A stretch of 58,535 nt of DNA from contig NZ_NGKU01000001.1 in assembly GCF_002140915.1 (NCBI RefSeq), forward strand, positions 2,616,130 through 2,674,664, given 5' to 3'. The translations under genes and the position numbers were made by a program. This document shows positions 43,658-54,563 of the stretch, one piece after another. The notes beneath the pieces are model-generated. The model was not told where the DNA came from and made no database searches. It saw only the letters and a program-made list of their open reading frames with translations. The first letter of the stretch is position 1, and the number at the start of each line of letters is the position of its first letter. The stretch is from Candidatus Enterococcus testudinis (lineage in GTDB: Bacteria; Bacillota; Bacilli; Lactobacillales; Enterococcaceae).

Positions 43658-43719
43658 GTATCAAACTGTCACCGTCTTAAGCGATGCTGTAAGGGAGTTG
43701 TTGACGCAACTCCTTTTTC
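43613..43719 (-). ncRNA. Putative antitoxin RNA, convergent with the Hol-Tox gene
   Basis: Starts about 7 bases after the -10 at 43731-43726, begins with a stable hairpin (GGAGTTG-CGTCAA-CAACTCC) and ends at the shared terminator, giving roughly 105 nt. No ORF of note is present. The arrangement is like other Gram-positive type I modules (txpA/RatA, par). Ends are predicted, not mapped. Confidence 0.65.
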
Positions 43720-43725
43720 ATTTTT

Positions 43726-43754
43726 ATTATAGCAAAATCGAGCAGTTTTCTCAA
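43726..43754 (-). promoter_or_regulatory. Promoter of the antitoxin RNA
   Basis: Minus-strand TTGAGA (43754-43749), 17-base spacer, TATAAT (43731-43726). A perfect -10 at the 3' side of a converging toxin gene, with no downstream protein gene to explain it. Confidence 0.8.
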
Positions 43755-43775
43755 CCATCTATTGGCAATGTTCTT

Positions 43776-44441
43776 CTACAAAAACATCAGTGCGATAGCG
43801 CCGAGGACATTGTTCAAAAAGTGAACCGCAACGGCTGCTTCTAACCGCTTCGTCTTCTTATAAACAAGTGCCATCAGCAAACCAATCAGCGCATAGATAG
43901 CAAACTCGATCCAACTGGTCGCCGTATGCGCGAGGCCAAATAATATCACACTGACAGCAATGCCAATCATTTGATACTTTTCAAATAAAAATCCGATGAT
44001 TCCCCCGCGAAAAACAATCTCTTCCATCACTGGTGCCGCAACAGCAATCAATAAGAAAATCAACAGCGGATTTTCACCTGCGAAGACATTATTTAACAGC
44101 GTATCATTGGCCGTCGACTGCTGTCCTGTATTTGCTTGCAAAAAGAGCGTACCGACAATAGCGATCACTCTTCCAAGCACAAAGGCACCAATAATCCATA
44201 GCCAATTTTTCTTCGTAGACCAATCAAATCTAAAACTAGCCAATCCTAATTTTTTTGCCAACCACATAAGCAAACCAATATTCATGAGCACCATCGCGAT
44301 CAATCCATACGCAATCAGACTTGGCAAATACGCTTCACCCATATCAAAATAATGCGTCTTCACCAAGCCAAACATCGTCATACTGACTTGGCTTAGTATA
44401 AATAATCCAATAACGATACACACTTTTTTGACTATTTTCAT
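43776..44441 (-). CDS. CPBP-family intramembrane metalloprotease
   Basis: 221 residues, about six to seven membrane segments. The three CPBP/Abi motifs are present: EEIVFRGGIIGFL (EExxxR), ILFGLAHTATS (FxxxH) and AVHFLNNVLGAIAL (HxxxN). Members process prenylated or secreted peptides, including bacteriocin-related ones, or have immunity roles. No bacteriocin gene was recognised nearby; the closest small peptide gene is the Hol-Tox toxin downstream, and a link is speculative. GGGAGG precedes the ATG. Confidence 0.88.
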   Translation of the reverse strand: MKIVKKVCIVIGLFILSQVSMTMFGLVKTHYFDMGEAYLPSLIAYGLIAMVLMNIGLLMWLAKKLGLASFRFDWSTKKNWLWIIGAFVLGRVIAIVGTLFLQANTGQQSTANDTLLNNVFAGENPLLIFLLIAVAAPVMEEIVFRGGIIGFLFEKYQMIGIAVSVILFGLAHTATSWIEFAIYALIGLLMALVYKKTKRLEAAVAVHFLNNVLGAIALMFL

Positions 44442-44595
44442 AAACCCTCCCGTTCGTTAACCATATTAAGACTGAACATCTTCATTTCCATCTTCATTCT
44501 ATAGTACCGATTATTCACATGTGATTCAAGCCAATTCTCTAGTGAATCAAATTTTTTAAAAGCGTTTGACAACTACGGATTGTATTCACATTTCT

Positions 44596-44604
44596 GTTAT
44601 GATA
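44596..44604 (+). promoter_or_regulatory. Extended -10 element upstream of the exporter leader
   Basis: TGTTATGAT, a TGn-extended -10, about 25 bases before the leader ORF. No convincing -35 at standard spacing; TTGACA at 44567-44572 is too far upstream. Confidence 0.4.
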
Positions 44605-44629
44605 CACTGTTTCTACTTTTGTTTGGCTG

Positions 44630-44740
44630 ATGAACCGCTGCCCCAACCATGTTCATTTGGACCATCTCGTTGCGAGTATTCGATTACGAATGCTCTTTTT
44701 GTCGCGTTGTTGTCGAAAGAAAGTGAGTGATGCCAAATGA
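44630..44740 (+). CDS. Leader peptide ORF preceding the ABC-2 exporter
   Basis: 36 codons, ATG 44630 to TGA 44738-44740. The stop overlaps the exporter ATPase start (ATGA). The peptide begins MNRCPNHVHLDHLV and ends basic and Cys-rich (LSRCCRKKVSDAK). No good ribosome site precedes it, but the exporter gene also lacks a strong one, which would fit coupling. An intrinsic terminator hairpin lies inside the ORF (44674-44700), so translation of this ORF would decide whether the hairpin forms. Function is inferred from layout alone. Confidence 0.45.
   Translation: MNRCPNHVHLDHLVASIRLRMLFLSRCCRKKVSDAK
44674..44700 (+). terminator. Attenuator-like terminator inside the exporter leader
   Basis: GAGTATTCG-ATTA-CGAATGCTC, a 9-bp stem (one G-U), followed directly by TTTTT, 37 bases before the exporter start codon. 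A competing small hairpin CTCG-TTG-CGAG (44666-44676) shares part of the left arm. Confidence 0.75.
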
Positions 44741-45711
44741 TCCAAGTAGAACACCTCAGCAAAACATTCCATGTCACGAAAAGACAAAGTGGGTTTTGGT
44801 CTGCCACAAAGGCCTTTGTCTCTAGAGAAACCACCCAGATCCACGCCTTGCAAGATGTTAGTTTCACGATCCAAGAAGGCGAGATGATCGGTTACATCGG
44901 ACCAAACGGTGCTGGCAAGAGTACCACAATCAAAATGATGTGCGGTATTTTGACCCCTGATGAAGGTCAGTGCCTCATCAACGGGCGCATCCCCTGGCGT
45001 GAGCGGAAACAACATGTCAAAGAAATCGGCGTGGTTTTCGGACAACGCAGCCAGCTTTGGTGGGATGTCCCGGTAATCGACAGTTTCGATTTGATCAGAG
45101 ATATTTATCAAGTCGATCACCAACGTTATCAACAAAATTTGAACGAACTCACTGCGCTCTTGGACTTAGGTGAGTTGCTCAAAACGCCCGCGCGCTCCTT
45201 AAGCCTTGGGCAACGTATGCGGTGTGAAATCGCTGCTTCTTTGCTGCATGATCCAAAGATTCTCTTCTTAGATGAGCCCACCATTGGTTTAGATGCTGTT
45301 TCCAAAATCGCTGTACGTCAATTTGTCAAACGCCTCAATAAGGAGAAAGGGACCACTGTCATTCTGACCACCCATGACATGCAGGATATCGAAGCGTTGA
45401 CCCAGCGCATTTTATTGATTGGTAAAGGAAAGATTTTGCTGGATGGACGGTTAGATGAACTCAAACAGCGATTTTCCGATGTAAAAACGGTCACCCTTGA
45501 TTACACAGGTACATTACCCTCTCTGCCTCTCTCTGTCCAATCAGTCGAAGAATCCGTTGGTAGAATTGTTCTAAAAGTCGATCCTATATCCTTTCCTGTT
45601 CCTCAATTGATCAATTTTTTGAGTCAGCATGTTGCCATTACAGATTTGTCTGTTGCCAGTATCACTGCCGAAGAAATGGTGGCGAAGATGTATCAGGAGT
45701 ATCACATATGA
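44737..45711 (+). CDS. ABC-2 exporter ATPase
   Basis: 324 residues. Walker A GPNGAGKSTT, Q-loop region VVFGQRSQLWWDVPVIDSF, signature LSLGQRMRCEIAASLL, Walker B ILFLDEPTIGLD, H-loop TTHDM, followed by a C-terminal extension of about 90 residues. The signature LSLGQRMR and the QLWWD segment are typical of the ATPases paired with PF06182 (DUF990) ABC-2 permeases. Only a weak ribosome site (AAGTGAGTG) precedes the ATG, which overlaps the leader ORF stop. Start of a three-gene exporter operon; substrate unknown. Confidence 0.9.
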   Translation: MIQVEHLSKTFHVTKRQSGFWSATKAFVSRETTQIHALQDVSFTIQEGEMIGYIGPNGAGKSTTIKMMCGILTPDEGQCLINGRIPWRERKQHVKEIGVVFGQRSQLWWDVPVIDSFDLIRDIYQVDHQRYQQNLNELTALLDLGELLKTPARSLSLGQRMRCEIAASLLHDPKILFLDEPTIGLDAVSKIAVRQFVKRLNKEKGTTVILTTHDMQDIEALTQRILLIGKGKILLDGRLDELKQRFSDVKTVTLDYTGTLPSLPLSVQSVEESVGRIVLKVDPISFPVPQLINFLSQHVAITDLSVASITAEEMVAKMYQEYHI

Positions 45712-46511
45712 ACAAATACGCTGCTTTGTTTCGCATTCGTTTCATTCATACATTGCAATATCGCTCTGCGGCCATTGCGGGGATGGCCACACAGTTTGTC
45801 TGGGGCATGATGGAGATTCTCGCATTCCATGCCTTTTATCAAACAGAAGCCTCAGCTTTTCCGATGACTATTCAGCAGACGGTTTCTTATATTTGGATGC
45901 AGCAAGCATTTCTCTCCTTGTTCATGCTTTGGTTTTTTGAGAGCGAGATTTTTGAAGCCATCACGAGCGGAGCCATTGCTTATGAGCTGGCTCGACCTTT
46001 GGATCTTTATGATAAATGGTTTTGTCAATCAATCGCCAATCGTCTGGCAAAAGCCCTCTTACGGTGTGTACCGATTTTCGCGATTGCTTTCTTGCTGCCT
46101 GCACCGTATCGATTGGTGTTACCTGCAAATCTAGCAACTTTTTGGCTATTCCTTTTGTCTTTACTCCTTAGTTTGGGCGTTGTGGTCACGGTATCTCAGT
46201 TGATCTATATTTCAACCTTTTATACGTTGTCCTCCGTTGGTGTTCGGGTGGTCGTTGGTGCAATCGGCGAATTTCTGGCTGGCGGTATTGTACCCATTCC
46301 GTTCTTTCCGCAACCAATCCGACAACTAGCTGAACTTTTGCCTTTTGCTGCCATGCAAAATGTTCCTTTGCGTATTTACAGCGGAAATTTACAAGGATTT
46401 GATGCAGGACGAAGTTTGTTGTTGCAAGTCTTTTGGTTGATCACGTTGCTGCTGATCGGCAAATGGTGGTTAAAAAAAGCCCTCAAACGGGTCGTGGTGC
46501 AAGGAGGATAA
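45708..46511 (+). CDS. ABC-2 exporter permease (1), PF06182 type
   Basis: 267 residues with six membrane segments. Its ATG overlaps the ATPase stop (ATGA). Resembles the ABC-2 family (DUF990) proteins that occur in pairs next to such ATPases: N-terminal YRSAAIAGMATQFVWGMMEI, central GAIAYELARPLDLY, and the GGIVPIPFFPQPIRQLAELLPF block. Confidence 0.87.
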   Translation: MNKYAALFRIRFIHTLQYRSAAIAGMATQFVWGMMEILAFHAFYQTEASAFPMTIQQTVSYIWMQQAFLSLFMLWFFESEIFEAITSGAIAYELARPLDLYDKWFCQSIANRLAKALLRCVPIFAIAFLLPAPYRLVLPANLATFWLFLLSLLLSLGVVVTVSQLIYISTFYTLSSVGVRVVVGAIGEFLAGGIVPIPFFPQPIRQLAELLPFAAMQNVPLRIYSGNLQGFDAGRSLLLQVFWLITLLLIGKWWLKKALKRVVVQGG

Positions 46512-46515
46512 TTCG

Positions 46516-47289
46516 ATGGTTTATTGGCAGTATCTTTGTATTCATTTAAAAAGTCAAATGCAGTATAAAGTTTCCTTTATTTTTATGGCGGTCGGCCAGT
46601 TTCTTGGGTCCCTCACTGCCTTCTTAGGGATTTGGTTTATGTTCAGCCGCTTTCACCAAGTTGATGGCTTTGCCTTTGAAGAGGTCTTACTCTGTTTTGC
46701 GACAGTCTTGTTGTCTTATTCGATTGCTGAATGTTTCGGACGAGGATTCGATCTCTTTCCTCAAATGATCAGCAACGGTGAGTTTGATCGCGCATTGGTT
46801 AGACCTCGGTCGCTGATTTTTCAAGTATTGGCCTCTAAGATGGAATTTTCTCGGATTGGCCGTTTTCTTCAGGCTGTGCTGGTTTTCATCTATGCGATCC
46901 CTAGAAGCGGGGTAGATTGGCATGTTGGCGCGATCGTGACACTTAGCTTGATGATCATTTGCGGCAGTATCTTTTTCAGTCTACTTTTTCTTGTCTATGC
47001 GGCTATCACATTTTTCACGATTCAAGGCTTGGAATTCATGAATATTTTTACGGATGGTGCGCGGGAATTCGGGCGTTATCCTTTTAGCATTTATGGGAAA
47101 CAGGTCTTGCGTTTATTGACTTTTGTGATTCCGATGGCTTGGTTTCAATATTATCCTTTTCTTTATCTCATCGGTCAATTGACCAATCCATGGTGGAGTT
47201 TATCGCCGTTGGTATGCTTGGTCTTTGCTTTGCCAGCTATCTGGTTCTGGCGGTTTGGATTAAAGAATTATGTATCCACGGGGTCATGA
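46516..47289 (+). CDS. ABC-2 exporter permease (2), PF06182 type
   Basis: 257 residues, six membrane segments, partner of the preceding permease. Characteristic blocks are FDRALVRPRSLIFQVLASKMEFSR and YPFSIYGKQVLRLLTFVIPMAWFQYYP. Starts 4 bases after the previous stop with GGAGG upstream. The two permeases probably form a heterodimer with the ATPase dimer. Possible substrates include drugs, lipids or peptides; nothing here decides. Confidence 0.87.
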   Translation: MVYWQYLCIHLKSQMQYKVSFIFMAVGQFLGSLTAFLGIWFMFSRFHQVDGFAFEEVLLCFATVLLSYSIAECFGRGFDLFPQMISNGEFDRALVRPRSLIFQVLASKMEFSRIGRFLQAVLVFIYAIPRSGVDWHVGAIVTLSLMIICGSIFFSLLFLVYAAITFFTIQGLEFMNIFTDGAREFGRYPFSIYGKQVLRLLTFVIPMAWFQYYPFLYLIGQLTNPWWSLSPLVCLVFALPAIWFWRFGLKNYVSTGS

Positions 47290-47290
47290 A

Positions 47291-47329
47291 GAAAGCATCG
47301 CCTTGAATAAATCAGGGCGATGCTTTTTT
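47291..47329. terminator. Terminator between exporter operon and PTS EIIA gene
   Basis: AAAGCATCGCC pairs with GGCGATGCTTT, followed by TTT on the plus strand. It touches the stop codon of the converging EIIA gene, so it may serve both. Confidence 0.88.
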
Positions 47330-47786
47330 ACAGTCGAAATACATTTTCTCCATATTCAATAATCTTAAATGATTCCAAAATATCCCCCTCTTGCATATCT
47401 ACCAAAATAACAATAATCATATCTTCCTTGTCATATTCTTTAAGTTTTGCAAGGTCCATAACAGCAAGTAAATCCCCAGTTTTTATCTGTTGATTATTTT
47501 TAACAGTTAATTTAAAAGGCACTCCGTTTAAATCAACTGTATCAATACCCATGTGAATAAGTATGTCCGGCCCATTCTTCGTTTTTATAACAATTGCATG
47601 TTTGGTAGAAAAAATTGTTTGGACTATTCCAGTTACTGGGGAATAAACTTTTCCATTGTGGTTTGCAATAGCAAAACCATTTCCCATCATTTTTGCAGAA
47701 AAGACTGTATCTGGAATTTGTTCAATGGGAATAATCGTTCCTGTAGCAGGTGCCTTAATATATTTGATTTTTTTCGAAAATAACAT
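47328..47786 (-). CDS. PTS glucose-family EIIA protein
   Basis: 152 residues, a free-standing EIIA-Glc domain. KAPATGTIIPIEQIPDTVFS is the standard start. The phosphorylated His is His78 in DILIHMGIDTVDLNG, and the second active-site His is in FSTKHAIVIKT. It takes phosphate from HPr and passes it to an EIIB domain; the EIICB protein encoded at the head of this operon has no EIIA of its own, so this is its likely partner. AAGGGG precedes the ATG. Starts 3 bases after the MFS stop. Confidence 0.93.
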   Translation of the reverse strand: MLFSKKIKYIKAPATGTIIPIEQIPDTVFSAKMMGNGFAIANHNGKVYSPVTGIVQTIFSTKHAIVIKTKNGPDILIHMGIDTVDLNGVPFKLTVKNNQQIKTGDLLAVMDLAKLKEYDKEDMIIVILVDMQEGDILESFKIIEYGENVFRL

Positions 47787-47789
47787 GAC

Positions 47790-48962
47790 TCACCCCTTAT
47801 GGAATATCTCTTTTTTGAAAATAATGTATACAAGAAATGCAACTAATGGAAAAATGCCGAAAGTAAAGATTGCGACGTTTATAGATACATATTGAGACAA
47901 CGTGCCGGAAATAATAGGTGCAACAAAAGAGGAAATCCCAATATAAAAGCTGACTGATATCAACTGACCAGAAGAAAAAACTTCTCTAGGTGTAATTTCG
48001 CTGATTAACATGCGCGAACCGACTGTAAAAGCGGGGACTGTGAAAAACTGAAATAAGCTAGCGCATAGAAAAATCCATACATTATTAGACAATCCATAAA
48101 TCAAAAATTGTAAAATTAGGAAAAATCCAGCAATCACAATGAGTCGCTCATTACGCCACTTAGAGACAGTTCGATTTAATAGAAGATAAGCAGGGATTTC
48201 GCAAAAAGATTGAATTGACCACTTAAATCCAACCATTTCATTCCCATTTTCAAATGTTAATAACTTATCTATCACAAGAGTATTATTGGCAACAATCGTC
48301 AAATAGATCATAAAAAAAATAATATTACATAAGATAAACGGTTTGTTGATACATAACTTGTATACATCTTTAATATTTAAACTCAAGTGAGGGACCGCAA
48401 TATCTTTGGTTTTATGATCATCATAATTTTGGGGTATTTTCCTAACGAAAGCTGCATTTAAACTGAAAAAAAATAATAATGGCACGCTCAACATTTGATA
48501 ATTACCATTTGCTACAATCAAAGGTATCATCAAACTCGCTAAACACCAACCGAGGGAGCCAGTCGACTTTATGGTTGAAAAGTACAATACTGATTTTTTA
48601 TCTGAAAGTACCCAATTATCTAATGTAGCTGCTGCAGTATTAGCCAACCCACCCGCGATTGCCATTACTATTAAATGCACAAGCCACATACTCATTCCCA
48701 ACCAATAAAAACAAATGATTGCAATGGTTAGAAAAATAGACAAAAATAACGAAATGTTCTTTGAATCATTTCTTTTATCAGAATAGAAACCAACTGCAAT
48801 TTGGAAGACAATGGTGGTAATACTGTAAGAGGCGAGAAACCATCCCCGTTGTACAGCGTTGTACCCTTGAAAAGTCAGAAATGGAACGATTTGCGTCATT
48901 AGAATAGCCATAATTACATATTGACTAAAGTAAATAACTTGAAAACTGTATTTGTTCTTCAT
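47790..48962 (-). CDS. MFS transporter (oligosaccharide/LacY-like) in a PTS operon
   Basis: 390 residues, 12 membrane segments. The segment GFYSDKRNDSKNISLFLS is in the place of the MFS loop 2-3 signature. General look of the MFS_1-like/LacY sugar transporters (SYSITTIVFQIAVGF, IQSFCEIPAYLLLNR). No recognisable SD before the ATG, unlike its neighbours, so translation may be weak or the start misjudged. Having a second, ion-driven sugar carrier inside an alpha-glucoside PTS operon is unusual; it might move a non-phosphorylated sugar in or out. Confidence 0.8.
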   Translation of the reverse strand: MKNKYSFQVIYFSQYVIMAILMTQIVPFLTFQGYNAVQRGWFLASYSITTIVFQIAVGFYSDKRNDSKNISLFLSIFLTIAIICFYWLGMSMWLVHLIVMAIAGGLANTAAATLDNWVLSDKKSVLYFSTIKSTGSLGWCLASLMIPLIVANGNYQMLSVPLLFFFSLNAAFVRKIPQNYDDHKTKDIAVPHLSLNIKDVYKLCINKPFILCNIIFFMIYLTIVANNTLVIDKLLTFENGNEMVGFKWSIQSFCEIPAYLLLNRTVSKWRNERLIVIAGFFLILQFLIYGLSNNVWIFLCASLFQFFTVPAFTVGSRMLISEITPREVFSSGQLISVSFYIGISSFVAPIISGTLSQYVSINVAIFTFGIFPLVAFLVYIIFKKEIFHKG

Positions 48963-49002
48963 GGTTTTTTAATGGTATTTGCTTCATAAGTGCACCAGAA
49001 AA

Positions 49003-49072
49003 TAATTACTCGAGAAATCGATTATCGCATTTAAAATTCCCTTTATTTTTAAACATATTTCTCGAGTAATTA
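49003..49072. repeat. 16-bp perfect inverted repeat between the GH4 and MFS genes
   Basis: TAATTACTCGAGAAAT (49003-49018) and its complement (49057-49072) with 38 bases between. A further CTTCATA/TATGAAG pair (48982-48988, 49085-49091) lies symmetrically outside. No T-run on the minus strand. Could be an mRNA hairpin that separates the downstream genes, or an operator. Confidence 0.7.
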
Positions 49073-49124
49073 CAGTTAGTCGCCTATGAAGACGTGTCCT
49101 TTCGAAATCGATTTTGAGAAGATT

Positions 49125-52080
<2,956 letters not shown>

Positions 52081-52199
52081 AATTTTTCGTCCTTCACGTT
52101 TTTTAGTTCAGCGCTTTACTGATTCTCATTTTACTATTAAAATTAATCAATGAAAGCCTTTTCTAATATTTAAAAGTTTATCACAAAGTAAAAAAAAAT

Positions 52200-52216
52200 T
52201 TCACATATATTGTGAA
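52200..52216. promoter_or_regulatory. Palindromic operator candidate between EIICB and the RpiR regulator
   Basis: TTCACA-TATAT-TGTGAA, a 6-5-6 inverted repeat in the divergent promoter region, 34 bases before the regulator start. Confidence 0.5.
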
Positions 52217-52249
52217 TCGTCACAACAAGAATATAGAAGGAGGACACGC

Positions 52250-53011
52250 ATGATACAAGACCGCATCACCACATACCAGTCAAAATTAACAGAGAATGAT
52301 TTGCTCATTTGGTCCTATATCTCTAGTCATAAGAAATATTGTCTGAATATGTCTATCAATGAAATAGCTAAAGAATGTATAGTATCGAGAACTACAATAA
52401 TGCGCTTTTGTCAGAAAATAGGATTTGATGGTTTTTCTGAATTTAAATACCACTTGAAAAACGAATTAATGCAGGAAAATGCACTACTATCAGAAATAGA
52501 AGGCGAGATCCTCTCTAATCATGTCCAAACCATAGAAAATCTAAAAAAGAAAGATTTCACAAAGATATGTACTATGTTAGCTAACGCAAATCGCATTTTT
52601 ATTTATGGCTCAGGAGATATACAAAACTTAGTTTCAAATTATATGAAACTTTTGTTTTTACCAAATGGCTTACTCGTATATGACTTTGGCGGCGTGTCAA
52701 TGAACGAACAGTTTTATCAAGTCATTCAACCCCATGATTTGGTCTTGTTGATTACATTAAATGGTGAGTCAAATACAGTTGTTAAACTAGCAAAGCAATT
52801 AAAGCAACGCAATATACAAACAATTGGCATTACTAAGCTCAGAAACTCTACGGTATCAAAACTATGTGACGAAACAATTTTTGTTCTGAATCCAGAAATT
52901 CATCCAACCAAGAATGCTGTGTATTCATTTGAAACGACATCTGCTCTTTTCTTTGTTATTGAATATTTATTGTTAAAATATGATGCTTGGCAAAAAAAGC
53001 ACCTAATATAA
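52250..53011 (+). CDS. RpiR/MurR-family regulator of the alpha-glucoside PTS operon
   Basis: 253 residues. N-terminal HTH domain (MSINEIAKECIVSRTTIMRFCQKIGFDGFSEFKYHLK) and SIS domain (about 105-235: RIFIYGSGDIQNLVSNYMKLL, LLITLNGESNTVVKLAKQLK). GlvR-type regulators of this group activate alpha-glucoside operons in response to the phosphorylated sugar. AAGGAGG precedes the ATG. Divergent from EIICB. Confidence 0.9.
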   Translation: MIQDRITTYQSKLTENDLLIWSYISSHKKYCLNMSINEIAKECIVSRTTIMRFCQKIGFDGFSEFKYHLKNELMQENALLSEIEGEILSNHVQTIENLKKKDFTKICTMLANANRIFIYGSGDIQNLVSNYMKLLFLPNGLLVYDFGGVSMNEQFYQVIQPHDLVLLITLNGESNTVVKLAKQLKQRNIQTIGITKLRNSTVSKLCDETIFVLNPEIHPTKNAVYSFETTSALFFVIEYLLLKYDAWQKKHLI

Positions 53012-53014
53012 ATT

Positions 53015-53079
53015 TAGAAACCACCAAAAGTATTTACCATGTTGTCGATTAACATGGTAAATACTTTTGGTGGTTTCTA
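53015..53079. terminator. Exceptionally long perfect hairpin after the RpiR gene
   Basis: A 29-bp perfect inverted repeat (53015-53043 with 53051-53079) with a 7-base loop, just after the stop. The core arm includes ACCACCAAAAGTATTTACC. A T-run is absent on the plus strand (TATTTCATT). It may act as a terminator for both flanking genes, but the length and perfection are unusual for one. Confidence 0.7.
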
Positions 53080-53110
53080 TTTCATTAGAACGATATCGTT
53101 ATACCCTTTA

Positions 53111-53503
53111 CTATTCTGTTACTACATCCATCCGCACGACACCATGTAGTTTAGCTGGATAACGCTCAAGAATTGGTCCAGTAAAATAGACTCGGACGTA
53201 ATCGCCATTTTTGACATGTTGTGCTGATACAGCACCGACCTCAACCCAATTGTATCTCGTATCAAATACCCGTTGGTTGACATCGGTTATTGTCAGATAA
53301 TCCCCGAGATACGCAGCTTCTTCCTCTATGGTCAATCTTTCTCGCTCATCGATCATCCCCGACCAATAGTATCCTGCTTTGACTACCAACATTTCCTCTG
53401 ACACCTCTTTTGACTGCATCACCAAACTGATCAACAAGATCCCGCATACAAGCAGACCGCAACTGACTGCTGATATGTGGATATTCTTTTTCTTTTGCTT
53501 CAC
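53111..53503 (-). CDS. Small membrane-anchored DUF3221-like protein
   Basis: 130 residues from GTG 53503, with AAGGAG 8 bases upstream; the frame upstream to 53542 is probably not used, and the overlapping ATG stops at once. A Lys-rich N-terminus and one membrane segment (ISAVSCGLLVCGILLISLVM) are followed by an extracytoplasmic domain with VKNGDYVRVYFTGPILERYPAKLHGV, which resembles the DUF3221 (YobA) pattern GdxVxVxxxGxxxxSYPa. Function unknown. Monocistronic. Confidence 0.7.
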   Translation of the reverse strand: MKQKKKNIHISAVSCGLLVCGILLISLVMQSKEVSEEMLVVKAGYYWSGMIDERERLTIEEEAAYLGDYLTITDVNQRVFDTRYNWVEVGAVSAQHVKNGDYVRVYFTGPILERYPAKLHGVVRMDVVTE

Positions 53504-53561
53504 ATGATTCACTCCTTCGACTGGGGGAAGTGACAGTGGCAACTACTTTCATACTTATAAC

Positions 53562-54443
53562 TCACATATTTTTCAGACTAACATCTTTCACATAAATCGC
53601 GGTACCTGAGATTGCTATCGACAATTCCGGCAGCGCTTCTACATGAACATAGACCTTGCCAGCTTTACCGATTTCATGTCCTTGTTCAATCGTTAAACAG
53701 GCAGGTGTTTTCAAGTCAGGTTGGATATAGGTCTTATAGTAAGCACCCATTACACCCGATGCCGTCCCTGTAACTGGATCTTCGATGGTGCCTGAGTATG
53801 GAGAGGAAAAGTGCCGTCCGTACATCTTGGTATCTGCACTTTGGGTATCAAGTGTGAAAGGATGGACTGACGCGCGGGGTACTTCAGCCAGTAGCGCTGG
53901 AAACAGTGGATTATCAGACTGCATAGCCGCAAAGCGACGGCGTTCCTTAATGGGAATGAGCAATGTCCAAATACCGGTATTGCCATAAACGATTGGATAT
54001 CTCGTATCAAGATCTTCAATCGTTAGACCAATTGCAGCCAACAAAGCTGCTGAATCACCTGTCCATGGCAAAAATTGTGGTATAGCTTGACGCATGGTGA
54101 TCATGGGTTCTTCGCCAGCAAGATCCACAACGATGGGTAACAGCCCTGCGTTGGTGTCGATCGTGATTGTTCCTGCTGTGATCCAGCCCGCATCGACCAA
54201 GGCTTGGATACAAGCAATCGTTCCATGTCCACATAGATTCATTTCATGTCCAGGGGTGAAATATCGAAAGCGATAGTCTGCTTTTTCAGATGGCAAAACA
54301 AACGCCGTTTCATTATATCCGGCTTCCGCCGCGATGTACTGCATCTCAGTATCTGAGAGGCCTATCGCTGCCAAAACAACCCCCGCCGGATTTCCTTTGC
54401 CAGGAACCGTCGTAAAAGCATCATATTGTTTCACATTGACCAT
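53562..54443 (-). CDS. PhzF-family isomerase-like protein
   Basis: 293 residues, two-domain diaminopimelate epimerase-like fold. Conserved DAFTTVPGKGNPAGVVL, catalytic Glu45 in AGYNETAFVLP, FTPGHEMNLCGHGTIACIQAL, and EDPVTGTASGVMGAYY in the second half. Most members outside phenazine clusters have no known substrate. No phenazine genes are nearby. AAGGAG-like sequence lies upstream of the ATG. Confidence 0.92.
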   Translation of the reverse strand: MVNVKQYDAFTTVPGKGNPAGVVLAAIGLSDTEMQYIAAEAGYNETAFVLPSEKADYRFRYFTPGHEMNLCGHGTIACIQALVDAGWITAGTITIDTNAGLLPIVVDLAGEEPMITMRQAIPQFLPWTGDSAALLAAIGLTIEDLDTRYPIVYGNTGIWTLLIPIKERRRFAAMQSDNPLFPALLAEVPRASVHPFTLDTQSADTKMYGRHFSSPYSGTIEDPVTGTASGVMGAYYKTYIQPDLKTPACLTIEQGHEIGKAGKVYVHVEALPELSIAISGTAIYVKDVSLKNM

Positions 54444-54563
54444 TATCCCACTCCTTTTTGACTATCTAACCAGATGAATACAAATTTGTCAAAGTACTTT
54501 TTTCACCTAGGAAAATACTGGATTCTTTGATAAGATAGAAAAAAAAGTAAAAGAGGACCTTTT

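Noticed and set aside
44653-45135. A 160-codon minus-strand ORF opposite the exporter ATPase
   Set aside because: It lies antisense to a clear ABC ATPase with all motifs and has no recognisable domain; a shadow frame.
52106-52120. A cre site upstream of the PTS EIICB gene
   Set aside because: GCGCTT is present, but aligned to the consensus the flanking TG and CA positions fail, so the match is too weak.
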